Below are positions 50,852-59,256 of a DNA stretch of 64,000 nt, piece after piece; positions within the stretch are counted from its first letter, which is position 1, and each line of letters opens with the position of its first letter. The stretch is from JADCRZ01 sp031399065. Its GTDB lineage: Bacteria; Bacteroidota; Bacteroidia; Chitinophagales; Chitinophagaceae. The position numbers and the translations under genes are program-made. Location: NCBI GenBank assembly GCA_031399065.1, contig JANNOM010000075.1:60255-124254 (forward strand), written 5' to 3'. A model generated the notes under the pieces. It made no database searches, was not told where the DNA came from, and saw only the letters and a list, made by a program, of their open reading frames with translations.

Positions 50852-50880
50852 AAGCCGCTGTTTATTCAGCGGCTTTTTTA
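50852..50880 (+). terminator. Terminator of the small RNA
   Basis: AAGCCGCTG (50852-50860), loop TTTATT and CAGCGGCTT (50867-50875) form a 9-bp stem followed by TTTTTTA. Confidence 0.9.
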
Positions 50881-50961
50881 TTGTCCCATACAACCGAAAT
50901 AGCAAATAATCTTACTTGATATTCTATTAGTATGTAATTTTCCATCTCATTAATCAACGAA

Positions 50962-52848
50962 ATGAAGATAAAAACGACTATTGCCGTATTATTTTTTTAC
51001 CTCATTACCCTTTCTATTTCCCTGTTTGCCCAAACTGACTCCATCAATACGGATATACCGCTTCCCGGTCACCCCCGGATACTATTATTAAAGGGGGAGG
51101 AAAAAAACATACAGGAAGCTATCCGTTCCAATAAAACGCTTTCTAAAATCCACCTGGCCATCCTGGCTGCCAGCGACACCTTACTGGCAAAAGCTCCGTT
51201 ACAGCGCATACAGATAGGCAGGAGACTACTCGATAAATCGAGGGAGTGTATCCGCCGGGTATTTTACCTCAGTTATGCCTACCGCCTTACCGGCAAAGAT
51301 GTTTATTTAAAAAGGGCAGAAAAGGAGATGCTGGCGGTTGCCGCTTTCGAGAACTGGAACCCCACCCATTTCCTGGATGTGGCCGAAATGACGCTGGGAA
51401 TGGCTATTGGGTACGACTGGCTATACAACGACCTGCCGGCCAGGTCAAGGGAAATAATAAAAGCAGCTATTCTTAAAAACGGTATCCAACCCTCTTTCGA
51501 CCCGAAGCACAATGGTTGGTTGAAGTCCACCAACAACTGGAACCAGGTATGCAATGCCGGTATTTCCTACGGGGCGCTGGCTGTATACGAAGATGATCCT
51601 GAAATGGCGAGGACGGTGCTTAACCGTGCTATACGTTCTATAAAAATACCGATGGAGCAATATGCGCCCGATGGAGCCTACGTAGAAGGGTATAGCTACT
51701 GGGGCTATGGAACCGGGTTTAATGTGTTGTTCTTAAGTGCCATCGAAAAATTGTATGGCAACGATTTCGGATTAAGTTCTATGCCTGGTTTCCTTAAAAC
51801 TGGAGTATACCTGGAAAATATGACCGGTGCCACCGGTATTCCTTTTAATTATTTCGATGCGGGTGTTCAGCCCCAGGTAAACGCCTCTATGTTCTGGTTT
51901 TCTCAAAAGCTGAAAGACCGCTCGCTGCTATGGTCGGAGATGCAGTTCCTCGCCACCGAAAACAATAAAAGGCTCACGGGGGACCGGCTGCTTCCTGCCG
52001 CCCTGATATGGAGCGGTGCCGGTGTGCCGGAGCAAATACCCGCACCCGGCTCCCTGATGTTCTACGGCCTCGGGAGTAACCCGGTTGCATTGATGCGCAC
52101 GTCCTGGACGGATAAGAACGCCGTGTACGCCGGGTTGAAAGGAGGGTCGCCGTCTTTAAGTCATGCCCATATGGATGCAGGCTCCTTTATCATGGAAGCC
52201 GATGGCGTCCGCTGGGCGATGGACCTGGGCATGCAGGAATATGAGTCGCTGGAATCTAAAAAAATAGACCTCTGGAACGGCAGGCAGAACTCTCAGCGCT
52301 GGAAGGTGTTCCGCTATAATAATCTTGCCCATAATACGCTGGCCGTTAATAACCAGTTCCAGAAGGTAGAAGGAAAAGCACCTATCACCTCGTATTCCGA
52401 TAACGGCTTATTCATGAACGCCGTTACGGATATTACCGGGCTATACGAGGGCCTGCTGGTAAAAGCGAACAGAGGTGTGGCGATAGCAGATAAAAGTTAT
52501 GTGATAATAAGAGATGAACTGGAAACGGCGGACACCATATCCACTATCCGCTGGACGATGGTTACACCCGCCGATGTAAAGATAAGCGGGAGCAACGAAG
52601 CCATACTTACCAGGAACGGGAAGACACTGGTATTGCGGGTAAGCGGTGCGCCCGGCATCCGGATGAAGACCTGGTCTACCGCTCCTGTTACCGACTATGA
52701 TGCAGCTAACCCAGGTACCATACTGGTAGGGTTTGAAGTAACGGTACCTGCTCATACAAAGTTACCGCTGACCGTTTACCTGTTACCGGGAAAAACAGCC
52801 GGTAAAATATTAAAAGAAGTATTACCACTGCAAAGTTGGCCTCAATAA
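50962..52848 (+). CDS. Heparinase II/III-family polysaccharide lyase
   Basis: A secreted 628-residue protein with a signal peptide (about 1-23, cleavage near LFA|QTD). The N-terminal alpha/alpha toroid (residues about 40-370) contains NNWNQVCNAG and EGYSYWGYGTG. The C-terminal beta-sandwich begins with SLSHAHMDAGSFIMEADGVR (about 398), the conserved heparinase II/III block. The family cleaves uronic-acid polysaccharides by beta-elimination; which one is not clear. It is followed 77 bp later by a GH88 hydrolase that would process unsaturated products. No sulfatase or SusCD pair is nearby. Confidence 0.88.
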   Translation: MKIKTTIAVLFFYLITLSISLFAQTDSINTDIPLPGHPRILLLKGEEKNIQEAIRSNKTLSKIHLAILAASDTLLAKAPLQRIQIGRRLLDKSRECIRRVFYLSYAYRLTGKDVYLKRAEKEMLAVAAFENWNPTHFLDVAEMTLGMAIGYDWLYNDLPARSREIIKAAILKNGIQPSFDPKHNGWLKSTNNWNQVCNAGISYGALAVYEDDPEMARTVLNRAIRSIKIPMEQYAPDGAYVEGYSYWGYGTGFNVLFLSAIEKLYGNDFGLSSMPGFLKTGVYLENMTGATGIPFNYFDAGVQPQVNASMFWFSQKLKDRSLLWSEMQFLATENNKRLTGDRLLPAALIWSGAGVPEQIPAPGSLMFYGLGSNPVALMRTSWTDKNAVYAGLKGGSPSLSHAHMDAGSFIMEADGVRWAMDLGMQEYESLESKKIDLWNGRQNSQRWKVFRYNNLAHNTLAVNNQFQKVEGKAPITSYSDNGLFMNAVTDITGLYEGLLVKANRGVAIADKSYVIIRDELETADTISTIRWTMVTPADVKISGSNEAILTRNGKTLVLRVSGAPGIRMKTWSTAPVTDYDAANPGTILVGFEVTVPAHTKLPLTVYLLPGKTAGKILKEVLPLQSWPQ

Positions 52849-52925
52849 CATAAATGAATTATTTTACAGGCCAGGCGCCGTTCCTGGTTAACTATCCATC
52901 TATAAATTATATAAGAGAAATTATC

Positions 52926-54098
52926 ATGAAGAATGTTTTAACCTGCCTGTTGCTTTCAGGCTTTTTATCGGTAAATGCACAGAAGAAAGTAAATGTTGAC
53001 CAGCAAATGAAACTGGCCGTTCAGCAATATAAAGGGATGCTGGACACCTTAAAAGACACTAAGCTTTTTCCACAATCCACTAAACCGGATGGCACGATGA
53101 AGACGATGGAAAGCTCCTGGTGGTGCAGCGGTTTCTTTAGCGGATCGTTGTGGTACCTGAATGAATATACCAAAGATAAGGAACTACAACAGGCGGCGGA
53201 AAAATGGACGGTAGCATTGGAAAAAGAGCAATACAATACCGGTACCCATGATCTGGGCTTTATGCTTTATTGCTCTTATGGTAATGGTTACCGGCTCACT
53301 AAAAACGCGGCATATAAACCCATTTTACTGCAGGGTGCCGCTTCGCTGGCAACCAGGTTTCATCCGGAAGTTGGACTGATAAAATCCTGGAATAGCTTCG
53401 GGAAATATAACTATCCTGTGATTATCGATAATATGATGAACCTCGAATACCTGTTCTGGGCAGCGAAGGTTTCGGGTAATAAGAAGTATTATGATCTTTC
53501 CGTGACCCATGCCGACAATACCATCAAAAATCATTTCAGGCCCGATAACAGCAGTTATCACGTGGTATTATACGACAGCAGCAACGGGAATGTACTGGCC
53601 AAAAAAACGGCACAGGGCTTTACGGACGAGTCGGCCTGGGCAAGGGGCCAGGCGTGGGGACTGTATGGTTACACGGTGATGTACCGCGAAACAAAGGACA
53701 AAAAATACCTGAAGAAGGCTATGGACATCGCTTCGTTTTACATGAAACATCCTAACCTGCCAGCAGATAAGATAGCTTACTGGGACTTTAATGCGAAAGA
53801 CATCCCCAATGTGGCAAGAGATGCTTCTGCTTCCGCTATCGTAGCATCTGCATTACTGGAACTGGCGAAGTATGCGGATAAGGCGAACAGCAAGGCGTAT
53901 TATAAGTTTGCGGAAGATGTACTGGTAAGTCTTTCCAGTCCCGCTTATTTTGCCGCTACAGGCAATAATCATTTTATATTAAAACATTCAACCGGACATT
54001 TTCTTGCAAACAGTGAGGTTGATACTCCCATCATATATGCGGATTATTATTACATCGAAGCGTTATTGAGATACGACCGTTTTAACAAGAAAGGTTAA
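52926..54098 (+). CDS. GH88 unsaturated glucuronyl hydrolase
   Basis: A 390-residue glycoside hydrolase from the Met at 52926; the upstream ATG at 52854 would add 24 residues in front of a clear signal peptide (KNVLTCLLLSGFLSVNAQ). The (alpha/alpha)6 fold is shown by SSWWCSGFFSGSLWYL, THDLGFMLYCSYG (catalytic Asp region, about 100) and SAWARGQAWGLYGYT (about 232). It removes unsaturated uronic acids from lyase products by hydration. It fits directly with the lyase gene upstream; together they form a small glycan-degradation pair. Confidence 0.92.
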   Translation: MKNVLTCLLLSGFLSVNAQKKVNVDQQMKLAVQQYKGMLDTLKDTKLFPQSTKPDGTMKTMESSWWCSGFFSGSLWYLNEYTKDKELQQAAEKWTVALEKEQYNTGTHDLGFMLYCSYGNGYRLTKNAAYKPILLQGAASLATRFHPEVGLIKSWNSFGKYNYPVIIDNMMNLEYLFWAAKVSGNKKYYDLSVTHADNTIKNHFRPDNSSYHVVLYDSSNGNVLAKKTAQGFTDESAWARGQAWGLYGYTVMYRETKDKKYLKKAMDIASFYMKHPNLPADKIAYWDFNAKDIPNVARDASASAIVASALLELAKYADKANSKAYYKFAEDVLVSLSSPAYFAATGNNHFILKHSTGHFLANSEVDTPIIYADYYYIEALLRYDRFNKKG

Positions 54099-54447
54099 CC
54101 GGCTATCTTATTTTATTTGAGCTTTGCGCTTAACATTATCTTATTATGAAAGATAGTATTTTAGCATTTCATATAGTTTTCATGTTAAGTGATATCGGTA
54201 CTTTTGATCCTTACAAGATAATGGCTATTTCATTATCTGAAAACTTATCAAGTCCAGGCCTGTCAGCAATATGAAGCAGTACTTACATTGCAGTTGGTAT
54301 AAAATCTTTCTTTTTGATGGCAGCCTGGCACCAATTTGCTTTAATGATGAGATGAATGCATGCCGGCATAACTCTTCTGTAAAATTAAAGCCCGTTTTTT
54401 ATTCCCCATATCATTTTCCTGAAAGCATAATAATGTAATTTCGCGGC
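54099..54447. other. AT-rich intergenic region
   Basis: A 349-bp gap after the GH88 gene. It contains an 8-bp inverted repeat (CTTAACAT near 54129, ATGTTAAG near 54182) and a small TATCTT/AAGATA stem. No coding frame, terminator with T-run or RNA gene is convincing. Confidence 0.4.
54436..54443 (+). promoter_or_regulatory. -7-like element abutting a start codon
   Basis: TAATTTCG matches TAnnTTTG except one base and ends 4 nt before the ATG at 54448. If used, the mRNA would be leaderless or nearly so. Confidence 0.35.
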
Positions 54448-54771
54448 ATGACCTTACCAAAATCGATTATAGATAAATTGTTGTTACTGGCCTGCGATAT
54501 GGAGATAGGGGCCTCCCGGAGCAATAAGATACAAGTGTATCAATGCAGGCTGGTGGTGGGTTTACATTTTCAGTGTCTGGTAGCCGCGTGTGACACAGAG
54601 GGCAACCCGTTGCCGCATGAGCAATTGTCGCTGGTGATATATGACGGGGGATTGAAGGAAAGTACACTGGCCACCTACCAGATCATTCTTGAAAGTTCCG
54701 AAAGCGCGCTTATAAGGCTGATAAGAGATATGCATTCCAAGCAGGATAAACCCAAGCATCGTTCTTATTGA
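54448..54771 (+). CDS. Small hypothetical protein
   Basis: 107 residues, soluble, no signal peptide. It begins MTLPKSIIDKLLLLACDMEI and has a mixed alpha/beta look (QCRLVVGLHFQCLVAACDTEG). I do not recognise the family. It is a lone gene between the GH88 gene and the convergent pentose-phosphate operon; the codon use looks normal. A -7-like element touches the start. Confidence 0.6.
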   Translation: MTLPKSIIDKLLLLACDMEIGASRSNKIQVYQCRLVVGLHFQCLVAACDTEGNPLPHEQLSLVIYDGGLKESTLATYQIILESSESALIRLIRDMHSKQDKPKHRSY

Positions 54772-54790
54772 GACTAGCTTGTAAGCATAT

Positions 54791-54811
54791 AAGCGGACAT
54801 TAATTCCGCTT
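54791..54811. terminator. Hairpin between convergent genes
   Basis: AAGCGGA (54791-54797), 7-nt loop and TCCGCTT (54805-54811) form a 7-bp stem between the small hypothetical gene and pgl. T-runs are lacking. Confidence 0.35.
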
Positions 54812-54933
54812 ACTATCAAATCATTAAGCAGTCTGTTAATGGACCGGTAAGTAGCTGGCATCATAATTCCCGGATCCCGAAGTATATTGATTTCTTTCTT
54901 TCAATTTGTTCAGTAAACGAAACGATGTACCAG

Positions 54934-55680
54934 TTAGAAAGACGTTTGCCTGTTAACATTTTTCAGCTCAGATGCTGCCTTATCATCGAGGAACCATTGC
55001 ACCTGCCTGTCGTGCGGCTGTATCAATTGGGCCGGATATTTTTCTATATGCCTGTCTTCTTCCAATACCTGCCTGAGTGCGGCAGATTTACTTTGACCGT
55101 ATACCAGGAAAGCCACCTGCTCCGCATTATTGATTAGCGGGGCATTGAGTGTAATGCGGTATACCTGTTTATCTGCCAGGTAATTTTCTTTTACCGCGGG
55201 CTCTTTATCGTGCAATACCGGTGTGCCGGGAAAAAGAGATGCGGTGTGGGCATCGTCTCCCAGTCCCAGTAGCACGAGGTCGAACTTCCAGGCTTCACCG
55301 CGGAAATAATCGGCTATATCTCTTTCATAATGGAGGGCTGATTCTTTGGGTGGTAAGCTTGTATCTACCGGGTAATGCTGCCGTATATCTATCTGTAAGG
55401 GATCGAGCAGGGCTTTTTTGGCCATCAGGTAATTGCTTTCCGGATCGGTATGTGGTACATATCGCTCGTCGCCGAAAAAGAAAGCCGCTTTGCTCCAGTC
55501 GGTCTGGTACTTAAAGGGAGCAGATGCCAATAGCTCATACAGCTTCCGGGGAGAACTGCCGCCTGAGAGGGCAACGGAGAAACGATTGCTTTTATCGATA
55601 GAACGATTGGCTATTTCAATAAAGAAGCCGGCAAGGCTTTGCAATACTTCTTCTTCCGATTTAAAAATATTCAGGATCAT
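54934..55680 (-). CDS. pgl: 6-phosphogluconolactonase
   Basis: Hydrolyses 6-phosphogluconolactone in the oxidative pentose phosphate pathway. SugarP isomerase-like fold: VALSGGSSPRKLYELL (about 37 from the chosen start), FFFGDERYVPHTDPESNY (about 68) and LVLLGLGDDAHTASLFPG (about 135). Two starts are possible: 55698, overlapping zwf by 14 bp, and 55680, just after the zwf stop; I prefer 55680 (MILNIFKS) by similarity. It is the last gene of gnd-zwf-pgl. Confidence 0.94.
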   Translation of the reverse strand: MILNIFKSEEEVLQSLAGFFIEIANRSIDKSNRFSVALSGGSSPRKLYELLASAPFKYQTDWSKAAFFFGDERYVPHTDPESNYLMAKKALLDPLQIDIRQHYPVDTSLPPKESALHYERDIADYFRGEAWKFDLVLLGLGDDAHTASLFPGTPVLHDKEPAVKENYLADKQVYRITLNAPLINNAEQVAFLVYGQSKSAALRQVLEEDRHIEKYPAQLIQPHDRQVQWFLDDKAASELKNVNRQTSF

Positions 55681-55684
55681 GGTA

Positions 55685-57199
55685 TTATTTTTTTCCATTC
55701 AGTGGTAAAGTGAACCAGTGAAAGCCGTCGCGCGCAATGAGTGCTTCGGCAATTTCCGGACCCCAGGAGTCTGCTGAGTAATTAGGAAAATTAAGGCTTT
55801 GTTTTCCCTGCCAGGTACTGAGGATCGGCATAATAAGATCCCAGGCGGCTTCTACCTGGTCGCCCCGCATAAAGAGCGTCTGGTCGCCCAGCATGGTATC
55901 CAGCAAGAGCGTTTCATAGGCTTCTGGCGCCTCACTGGTGTAGGTGCCTTTGTAGTCGAACACCATGTCTACGGTGTTCAGTACCATATCCAATCCGGGC
56001 CTTTTGGCCTGCACTTGCAGCCGGATACTCATTTCTGGCTGTATACTGATAATAAGCCTGTTCTGCTGCCAGCTTTCAGCAGATTCCTTCGGGAACACCA
56101 GGTGGGGCACGTCGCGGAACTGAATAGTGATTACGGAAGCCGACTGGTGCATCCGTTTGCCGGTACGTACATAAAAAGGAACTCCATGCCAGCGCCAGTT
56201 GTCCACGAAAAACTTTACGGCGGCAAATGTTTCCGTATTCGATTCAGGGTCTACTTTGTTTTCTTCCCGGTAGCCGGGTACTTCTTTTCCTTCCAGCCAT
56301 CCTTTACCATACTGGCCTCTTACGGCACTCATACGTACGTCGTCGGGGCCAAACCGGCGCATGGCCCTCAGCACATCCACTTTACGGTTTCGTACTTCGT
56401 CCGCATCAAAGCTTACGGGCGGCTCCATGGCCACGAAACAAAGCAGTTGCAATAAGTGGTTCTGTATCATATCGCGCATGGCACCTGCACTGTCGTAGTA
56501 GTCGCCCCTGTCACCTACTCCCAGTTGCTCTGTAACGGATATCTGTATATGCTCTATATAGTTACGGTTCCAGATGGGTTCCAGTATGGAATTGGCAAAA
56601 CGGAAAGCCATAATATTCTGCACGGTTTCCTTTCCGAGGTAATGATCTATCCGGTAGATCTGGTGTTCATCGAAAATATTGGCCAGTAATGTATTGAGTG
56701 CTTTGGCCGATTCCAGGTCGTGACCGAAAGGTTTTTCTATTACTATCCTGGTTCTCTCCGCATCCTCGGCCAGTTTGGCCTTACTGATATTTTCGGCTAT
56801 GGTGGAAAAGAAATTGGGAGATACAGCCAGGTAATAGATCACATGAGGTTTTATTTTCCATTCCTTTTCGTGATTATCGATCCGTTTACCGAATTCGGTA
56901 TAAGTCTTAAAATCCTTGATATCGGATACCTGGTAAAACAGGTGGGTGGCAAATTCGGCCCATTTATCCTTTTTAGCTTTTCCACTTCGCGAAAACTGGT
57001 TGACCCCTTCCAGGATCTTTTCGGCAAATTGCTGATCGCTAAGCGGCGTACGACCTGTTCCGATGATGGAAAACTGGTCGGGAAGCCATCCTTCCAGGAA
57101 TAAATTATACAGTGCGGGGGCCAGTTTGCGTGAGTTGAGATCGCCTGTGCCTCCGAAAATAATGAATATAGTTGGCTGGTCTTTTATGATTGAATTCAT
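55685..57199 (-). CDS. zwf: Glucose-6-phosphate dehydrogenase (NADP-type)
   Basis: Oxidises glucose 6-phosphate to the lactone. It has 504 residues. Nucleotide loop FGGTGDLNSRKL (15-26) and IIGTGRTPL with R50. T18 and R50 align with T14 and R46 of Leuconostoc G6PD, which bind the NADP 2'-phosphate. The active-site block RIDHYLGKETVQNIMAFRF is near 181. It lies between gnd and pgl in the same direction, so this copy is the one dedicated to the pentose phosphate pathway. A second copy occurs at 61975-63504. Confidence 0.97.
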   Translation of the reverse strand: MNSIIKDQPTIFIIFGGTGDLNSRKLAPALYNLFLEGWLPDQFSIIGTGRTPLSDQQFAEKILEGVNQFSRSGKAKKDKWAEFATHLFYQVSDIKDFKTYTEFGKRIDNHEKEWKIKPHVIYYLAVSPNFFSTIAENISKAKLAEDAERTRIVIEKPFGHDLESAKALNTLLANIFDEHQIYRIDHYLGKETVQNIMAFRFANSILEPIWNRNYIEHIQISVTEQLGVGDRGDYYDSAGAMRDMIQNHLLQLLCFVAMEPPVSFDADEVRNRKVDVLRAMRRFGPDDVRMSAVRGQYGKGWLEGKEVPGYREENKVDPESNTETFAAVKFFVDNWRWHGVPFYVRTGKRMHQSASVITIQFRDVPHLVFPKESAESWQQNRLIISIQPEMSIRLQVQAKRPGLDMVLNTVDMVFDYKGTYTSEAPEAYETLLLDTMLGDQTLFMRGDQVEAAWDLIMPILSTWQGKQSLNFPNYSADSWGPEIAEALIARDGFHWFTLPLNGKK

Positions 57200-57231
57200 A
57201 CTGCTGCTGTTGATCCGAAGGGATGATTAAA

Positions 57232-58662
57232 TTAATGGGCTCCTTCGGGTACCCATTGTGTATGAAAAACGCCCTCTTTCCCTATCAGCTCGTACGTATG
57301 CGCCCCGAAATAATCCCTTTGCGCCTGTATCAGGTTGGAGGGCATCCGCCGGCTGCGCAGGGCATCAAAATAACTTAGGGATGATGCGTAAGCGGGGATG
57401 GCGATACCGGCAGTAAGGGCCTGACTGATGACGGAGCGTGCACCCGGCAGGCTTTCCTTTACCAGTTTTGCAACGCCTTCGTCCAGCAGCAGGTGCTGCA
57501 GCTCAGGGTTGTTTTTATAGGCATTATATATATCGTTCAGGAACGTGGAACGGATAATACATCCGCCGCGCCAGATCTGTGCGATCTCTGCCGGTTGTGT
57601 GCCATAGTTATACTCTTTGGACGCTGCTGCGATCAGTTGCATGCCCTGTGTATAGGTAATGATCATACTGAAAAAGAAAGCCTCTTCGAGTTCTTTCAGA
57701 AACACTTTTTTATCTGCCTTTAATGTAACCTCTTCGGTGCTGTACACATCCGCAGCCAGCTCGCGTAATTGTTTGTATTTACTAAGATCGCGCATGGCCA
57801 CCGCAGTATCTATACCGGGGGTGGGCGACTGCAGGTCCATCGCCACCTGTGAAGTCCATTTGCCCGTACCTTTCGATTTCGCTTCGTCCTTTATGCTATC
57901 CAGCAGCCATTCGCCGGTGCCAGGAACCTTATAAGCGAACACGTCGCGGGTAGTTTCCATGAGAAAGGATTGCAGGCGACCGTCGTTCCATTCCTTAAAC
58001 AGGCTATGTATTTCGTCGTTTCCCAGCTTCAGTCCTTTCTTAAGCAATTCGTATGTTTCCGCGATCAGCTGCATAAGGCAATACTCGATACCATTATGCA
58101 CCATTTTTACAAAATGCCCGGAAGAGCCGCGCCCGATATAGGCTACGCAGGGATCTCCGTTTACCTTGGCGGATATGGCTTCCAGTATCGGTTTCATAGT
58201 ATTGTACGCATTCTGATCGCCTCCTGGCATCATGCTGGGCCCCTTGCGTGCACCTTCTTCGCCACCGGAAACGCCCATGCCAAAGAAATGAAGTCCTTTT
58301 GTGTGCAGGTAATCCACCCTGCGGCTGGTATCGGTAAAATGAGAATTACCGCCGTCTATCAGCATATCTCCCTTGTCGAGCAGGGGAATAAATTCTTCTA
58401 TTACGCTGTCCACAATTTTACCCGCAGGCACCAGCATAATAATGGCACGGGGGCTATTGAGGCTGGCGATAAATGCCTTCGCATCGCTGAACGCTTGTGT
58501 ATTCCCGTTGGTGGATTCGGCTTCCAGCAATTGTACCTGTGCGGGATTTTTGTCGTAACCGGCACCCGTAAAGCCGTGATCGCCGATATTCAGCAGGAGG
58601 TTACGTCCCATAGTTCCAAGGCCGATCATGCCTATGTCGTATTTACCGGAATGGTTGCTCAT
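57232..58662 (-). CDS. gnd: 6-phosphogluconate dehydrogenase, decarboxylating
   Basis: Converts 6-phosphogluconate to ribulose 5-phosphate and CO2 with NADP+. It has 476 residues, the long dimeric type. The nucleotide loop MIGLGTMGRNLLLN is at 12-25; GVSGGEEGARKGPSMMPGG (about 129) and the catalytic Lys/His region HFVKMVHNGIEYCLMQ (about 183) are intact. C-terminal IQAQRDYFGAHTYE is typical. First enzyme gene of the operon, preceded by a small acidic gene. Confidence 0.97.
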   Translation of the reverse strand: MSNHSGKYDIGMIGLGTMGRNLLLNIGDHGFTGAGYDKNPAQVQLLEAESTNGNTQAFSDAKAFIASLNSPRAIIMLVPAGKIVDSVIEEFIPLLDKGDMLIDGGNSHFTDTSRRVDYLHTKGLHFFGMGVSGGEEGARKGPSMMPGGDQNAYNTMKPILEAISAKVNGDPCVAYIGRGSSGHFVKMVHNGIEYCLMQLIAETYELLKKGLKLGNDEIHSLFKEWNDGRLQSFLMETTRDVFAYKVPGTGEWLLDSIKDEAKSKGTGKWTSQVAMDLQSPTPGIDTAVAMRDLSKYKQLRELAADVYSTEEVTLKADKKVFLKELEEAFFFSMIITYTQGMQLIAAASKEYNYGTQPAEIAQIWRGGCIIRSTFLNDIYNAYKNNPELQHLLLDEGVAKLVKESLPGARSVISQALTAGIAIPAYASSLSYFDALRSRRMPSNLIQAQRDYFGAHTYELIGKEGVFHTQWVPEGAH

Positions 58663-58699
58663 GTTGTAATTGTTTCACTTATTTATAGAACTTAATTTA

Positions 58700-59029
58700 T
58701 TAATATTCTTCATCCCCTACTTCCAGCACTTTTACCCAAAACTCCCAGGCGGAATCCAGTATGGGCAGTACTTCTTCGGGTGTGTACGGTTGGCCATTGC
58801 CCGATCCGGCATTGAAACCGTTAAAAATGAGCTGGTATTCCTCTGTATCGCCATCCTCAAATTCATAGGTGTAGTTCTGAAATATAAAATCGTCCCCGGT
58901 CAGCGGTTCTTCTTCTTCGAGGGAAGCCACTTTTATAAGTGCCGACGGGTTGGGAAGGTGGAGCAGGTATTCGGCGGAATCCTCATCAAGCGGGTCGTGG
59001 CAGTATAAAAAAGTATTGATATTACTCAT
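58700..59029 (-). CDS. Small acidic hypothetical protein
   Basis: 109 residues, very acidic (runs such as SLEEEEPLTGDD and FEDGDTEEYQ), no signal peptide or membrane segment. It begins MSNINTFLYCHDPLDEDSAEY. I do not recognise the family. It sits 37 bp before gnd in the same direction and is probably cotranscribed with gnd-zwf-pgl; a role linked to that pathway is only suggested by position. Confidence 0.65.
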   Translation of the reverse strand: MSNINTFLYCHDPLDEDSAEYLLHLPNPSALIKVASLEEEEPLTGDDFIFQNYTYEFEDGDTEEYQLIFNGFNAGSGNGQPYTPEEVLPILDSAWEFWVKVLEVGDEEY

Positions 59030-59197
59030 AACGAATATTTTGAGGAGGCAATTTACAGTATTTTACGGTAAGCAACCTTTCAATTGCCTGTCGAGTCTAT
59101 TCAACAACAATTCCGGCCCTTAGGTTCGGGCGTTCCGGCGGCTTCTATATTGAACCGGACGGAATCGTTTTCGATTTTAATAATTGGAATTTTTATT

Positions 59198-59205
59198 TAT
59201 GTTTG
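59198..59205 (+). promoter_or_regulatory. Promoter -7 element of the DUF1080 gene
   Basis: TATGTTTG fits TAnnTTTG exactly, with TTTT 19 bp upstream instead of TTTG. The predicted start near 59212 leaves a leader of about 45 nt. Confidence 0.55.
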
Positions 59206-59256
59206 ACCGCGGAATCAATATTTAATGCCATAATTTAACAGGCTCAATCTACCAGA

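Larger units (their letters stand above)
50722..50880 (+). ncRNA. Candidate small structured RNA with micro-ORF
   Basis: A compact unit: a -7-like element TAACTTCG (50722-50729), a strong Shine-Dalgarno AGGAGG (50752-50757), a 15-codon micro-ORF, then three consecutive hairpins: AACC/CGGTC with GACCG/GGTT (50788-50817, spanning the stop codon), TGACGC/GCGTCA (50837-50851) and the terminator stem (50852-50875) with a T-run. It ends 82 bp before the heparinase gene. I do not recognise the RNA. It could be a leader-type attenuator for the downstream lyase genes or an independent small transcript. Confidence 0.55.
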
